Shown here one piece after another: positions 59,996 through 64,000 of a stretch of DNA of 64,000 bases. A program made the translations under genes and the position numbers. The notes beneath the pieces were generated by a model, which was given only the letters and a program-made list of their open reading frames with translations, was not told the DNA's origin and searched no databases. Position 1 is the first letter of the stretch; each line of letters starts with the position of its first letter. The DNA comes from Kudoa neothunni (taxonomy: Eukaryota > Cnidaria): NCBI GenBank assembly GCA_964304625.1, contig OZ199839.1, positions 5,580,001 to 5,644,000 on the forward strand, written 5' to 3'.

Positions 59996-60416
59996 ATGGT
60001 TTCTACTTGATGAGAATTTTGATTTAGATTAATGATGAGAAATCACGTTTTTTAACATTCCCTAACGCGTTATGTGTAGCAAGGATAGCACTAGGACCAG
60101 CAACTGTGTATTATGTTGGTGAGAAAAAGTATAGAACAAGTCTCAGTTTGACTGGACTTGCCGCGCTCACTGACCTTGTAGGAATTGTTTTTTCTTTTTT
60201 CGGTGCAAATAAATAAAAGTTTTTAGGTGGATGGTTATATAGCGAGGGCGATTCCATCTCAGGCTTCCAGATTCGGCAGCATTTTTGACCCTATCGCCGA
60301 CAAAACATTCATGTTATGTTTGACTTCGGCTCTTGGATATTACGGCTTGATCCCGAGTAATTGGCAATATCTGATTCTATTCAATGTGGGACGGTACGCC
60401 GTGATTAGTTGAGTCC
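59996..60416 (+). CDS. CRLS1: Cardiolipin synthase-like CDP-alcohol phosphotransferase, partial
   Basis: Resembles the N-terminal half of animal cardiolipin synthase (mitochondrial inner membrane; joins CDP-diacylglycerol and phosphatidylglycerol). FLTFPNALCVARIALGPAT leads to GLAALTDL, a 49-nt intron (60178-60226), then VDGYIARAIPSQASRFGSIF and DPIADK. Across the join this gives the complete CDP-OH motif D-x2-D-G-x2-A-R-x9-G-x3-D-x3-D. A start ATG at 59996 followed by a 29-nt intron (59999-60027) joins in frame (M-INDEKSRFL); this is a proposal. The frame ends after LFNVGRYAVIS, or a donor at gtacgcc (about 60399) begins another intron. The expected C-terminal 100 residues were not found in the remaining 3.6 kb, so the gene is truncated or continues outside. 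Confidence 0.75.
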
Positions 60417-63391
60417 AATTTTTCACTCCAATCAAATCAACTTAAACATACACGAAATTCGCTCATGTTATAACTAGTTCGTACTCCATTAATTTGCTAC
60501 AAATAATTAATTCGTATAAATTTAATCCCATACGCATAATAGTTGTCTATCGTTAAATCCCTGCCTGGTAATGTGTTTTTATGTTGAATGTAATTGAGAA
60601 TTGAAACCCCTACCCTAGTAACAAAGCATTCTATGCGATGCATACATAAGAAATCTACAACATATTATATGAATATTGTATAAGACGCGCCTGCGTGTAT
60701 TTCCGTCAAGTAGTATTCATATGTGCGCGTGTACATTTGACGTGATATTCTTTTGTTGTCACTTATTTTTGGGGTGTCAAACAATAAAATTTAAATTACT
60801 TCATTTGGGCTAGTAGATATTCGGAAAATTTTAATTACATGGGAAGGTGATCACTCTGAAATCAGACATTATTTAAGTGTTATTAGAATTATTTTTTTAT
60901 TAATATTTCCAGTCAACTATTAACTATTGGGGAAAAAATTTTTATCGTTAACGATAAGGAAGTAGATAGGTCAGTAGTATTGCTTTTCGAGCTGCTGTCA
61001 ATCACTATCACAGTCAAACCTCCATTATCCGGAAAATTTGCGATCAGCGATTTTCTTTCTGAATAATCGAACATAAGAAATTATGTAGGCGGACGTATTT
61101 TAATAAAAATTTCGAGTGAAAGGATTTTTTTATTGGGTTCTCATTTTTCCTTGTGATTCAATGATAATAGTCGATTAAAAGTTTTATGAGCGTTTTAACT
61201 TTTTGAATCGTTATAAATAACCATATTGAAGTTTATATATTATTTTCTGACCTCAAACAAATAATTTCAGCATGAAAGGATTAATAGTAACCTTTTTGTA
61301 TTGTTGGGGGGCTGCGTGATTTTTGTTAAGAGTGGTTTTAGTTGTTTCTACCCGACATAAATATCATATTTTCAAGAATGTCGAATATCTTTAAATTTAT
61401 GATGGCAGCAAAATTGTATAATTTAAAATCAATAATTAAACGGTTCAACTCTTTAAATCAAAATCTAAATGTAATAACAATAACAACAACAACAACAACA
61501 ACAATAATCAGTGTTACTAATGAAATCAATATGTTTTCATTTAATCTTACTCCTGACACTTCTTAATGCATTATAATGATGTATATCATCTAATGTAATC
61601 AATACTAATAAAATGTGAGTGATCTTATTTATTCAATTATCACCATTTTCGTCAACAACAATATTCGAACAAAATCTCATTACATTATAAATTAAAGTTG
61701 CTTTTCTCCTGATTAGATTACGAATAATTTTGTAGCAATGAATATTTGTCATATTAGTGAAGTTGTTACATACTTAAATTCTAGTTGTGCGCTTGCGTGT
61801 CATTTAAAAATATCGGGTTTGATTTAAATTGTCTGTGCTAATTTCAAAGAATATATATTCGCGTGGCCACTCTAATTTTTATACGGATATTCTAAAGATA
61901 TGAGTAGATTTTATAAACTTTAGTTGTGTGTCACGAAAAAGATATGTGATATTTATATATTTAATGAAATATCGGATTTCCTCATTTATTCACACAAAAC
62001 TAATATTATCCAACTGTATTTAGGTGTTTAAGACTGAAATAATAAACTTTACAAGTCTATTTCGTCTAGTCACGTGACATCCACTCCGTTTAAATATTTC
62101 TATCAAAACAAAATTTTCTCTACATAATATTAAATTGAAAAAATTTATTCCCAATATATACATATATATATGTATAATCCTTTTTCTGTCAATTTGTGTG
62201 CGCATGGATAAACTTTTTTTAAGTAGTTTTTAATTCACATTTGAATAGAAGATACTGTTGAGAAAAATCGTTCATTTACGTATAAGTACAAATATAATCA
62301 ATATCGTTATCAGAAGTAATGAATTTTCTGGCTGTTCACATCAATTAACAGATTTTAAGAAATACTTGCATAATATTGATGTTTGTTTACTTCTGATTGA
62401 TGATTGATGATTGATGATTGATAGCCAAATAAAATGAATTTTTACTCACGATATACAACGAGAATCTGCTGATTATGGTGTGTAATGTTTTAAAAATGTT
62501 ATATATGCTTGTTTGGAGTAATTTTAAGACAAATAAAATTATAAACTTAACAAAATTATTTTGAATGTATTTTCAATTTTACAACATTATAGATATATTT
62601 TAGGCAAAATGACTTATGATCATTTTAAATAAAACACATAATTGGAGATTGAAGTTGTTGCCACGTTGGAATAATTTTGGTCTCTATACGCATTCTAAAA
62701 ATGATGTAAGACATGTGTAGAGTTTTCAAATAATTAAATTTTTGCGAAAATTTATTTTTATCCAATATATCGATTAAGTTATATTCTATATTCGTCTTTT
62801 CGATGAGTTTTTACTCATTTTTTGGTTTTCCTAAACTTTCTTGCAAAACAGCTGGCATCACTAATTCGACAAGTTTCTATAGTTGATGAGATAATTTTTT
62901 AAATATTATTTAAGTTCTTGGCAACCAATTATTCCTTACCCCCAGACTTTTTAAGGTTAACATTCAAATCAATATATAATTTTCTTTTCGCCAAAACTAA
63001 CTCATTATGATAAAAAGTGTTGCATTAAAATATGCAACACCGCGTTCTATTCTTCTATACGTAGTTTAAGAATTTATATTCACGATTACTTTTGCGCAAA
63101 ATACAGTACAATCCCAATACGTGCCATGTAAGTTAATAAGGAATTATTGGTCTATTCGATCCAACCGATATTTTCACAAAGTTTTCGTTAATCTAAGAAT
63201 AGTTGTTCAATACGAAGAGATTTTTTAGGGCAATTAAACAGCACGTTAATTTTTTAAACAAAAAACATCTTTACATTTTTGATATAATCGATTTTGATAA
63301 TTGAATTTATATATTTTTGAACCAGTAAGTATTATTGATAAAAAGCAAGGTTGGATTTGTTTATAAATGGGGAATTTCGTTACAATAGTGT
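60417..63391. other. Long gene-free stretch
   Basis: About 3 kb of AT-rich DNA after the CRLS1-like exons. It has an aac repeat (about 61484-61503), a tgattga tandem (62395-62423), and scattered short CG-rich strings (60685, 60725, 61790, 62197). ORFs at 61342-61566 and 62020-62205 match nothing; missing CRLS1 C-terminal exons could be hidden here but I did not recognise them. Confidence 0.5.
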
Positions 63392-63879
63392 GAATACGTG
63401 AGTTACCACTCACAGCTTTTTAAAACATCATTTATAAGATTGCGAAAAAAGGATTAACAATTAATATGTATATTTCGGAGGTATCTATCTTAGGTTGATT
63501 TTATTTTTTTATCGTTTGTGGATTAATAATAAATTTTATAACTAGAAGGATTAATGTTTATCGCAAAATTTTGAAAAGAACTAAAAGTCCTATTTAATTT
63601 ACTTAATGATTTTGTTAAATAAACAAATATATTTTAATCCTTAATTAAATCGCTCATAAAATTAAAGTGATTACATTTTTGGTCAATAATTTGTCAAATA
63701 AACTCAAAAATACTCATTAATATCCTTAAAATAATAAATTTATTTTCGAATGGAAAGTACGCACATTATTTTGTTCATCACATTGTAAAAATAATGACAA
63801 GCTTTAAAATGCATCAATTATAATAGAGAAATAAAATCTCACATCCCACAGTAATAAGCAAAGCTGTGCATTGGCGTTA
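63392..63879. repeat. 488-bp dispersed repeat, copy 2
   Basis: Same orientation as 57918-58405 and the same length, with scattered single-base differences (I estimate about 95% identity by eye). The flanks differ, so it is an inserted repeat and not part of one large duplication. Confidence 0.85.
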
Positions 63880-64000
63880 TTTACTTCAAAATCAATGTTG
63901 ATCTCTAAATATTGACATTATTGAATTAATTAACTCAATTTTATTATAGACTACCTGATGACTACAATTATCGGAAGAGATTTAATGCTAGGATTCCTCT

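Noticed and set aside
1-64000. LTR retroelements, Polintons, CRISPR arrays, rRNA genes
   Set aside because: No reverse transcriptase, integrase, capsid, long terminal direct repeat pair with typical ends, spaced short repeats or rRNA sequence was recognised.

Overview
This window is AT-rich nuclear DNA from a eukaryote, almost certainly an animal. The host genes are recognisable only by spliced homology, with mostly very short introns (about 27-70 nt). They include a fused PPAT-DPCK CoA synthase, a PLD3/4-type phospholipase D, RIC1, gamma-tubulin complex component 4, BPNT1 and a cardiolipin-synthase-like CDP-alcohol phosphotransferase. Compact AT-rich genes, tiny introns and a heavy load of piggyBac, hAT, Tc1 and Merlin elements fit a derived parasitic animal. 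A myxozoan cnidarian is my best guess, but it is a guess from memory of such genomes and is not proven here.

Layout. Positions 1-20,000 are a transposon graveyard. In order they hold a short Merlin element (308-1381), a pogo/Tigger remnant, a hAT element (1998-6318) split by a Tc1-like element (2371-4041), an unrecognised 147-aa gene, a long-terminal-inverted-repeat element (7435-9265), and a second copy of the same hAT family (9365-12488) split by a nearly whole piggyBac (9663-12148). After these come a more decayed piggyBac (12594-14839), a piggyBac-type MITE (15133-15698) and another long-TIR element (18374-20010).

From 21,300 on, host genes dominate: PLD3-like (+, 21390-23190); a secreted multi-domain cysteine-repeat protein (-, 33355-27063); COASY (+, 36892-40984); RIC1 (+, 41038-49445), starting only 53 bp after COASY; TUBGCP4 (-, 55015-51092); an internally deleted piggyBac (about 55650-57016); BPNT1 (-, 59823-58617); and a divergent partial CRLS1-like gene (+, from about 59996). 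A 488-bp direct repeat occurs on both sides of the BPNT1/CRLS1 block.

The host genes are housekeeping functions: CoA synthesis, Golgi Rab6 activation, microtubule nucleation, PAP/phosphoadenosine turnover, cardiolipin synthesis and lysosomal nucleic acid or lipid processing. They do not form one pathway. The most novel item is the 6.3-kb gene at 27063-33355, whose encoded chain repeats a four-cysteine signature about eight or nine times behind a signal peptide, and which I cannot assign to a known family. Several host genes carry apparent stops or frame breaks (COASY one, RIC1 several, the cysteine-repeat gene several), while BPNT1 and PLD3 read cleanly. That contrast should be settled with reads before calling anything a pseudogene. 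I saw no LTR retroelement, Polinton, CRISPR array, rRNA or convincing tRNA.
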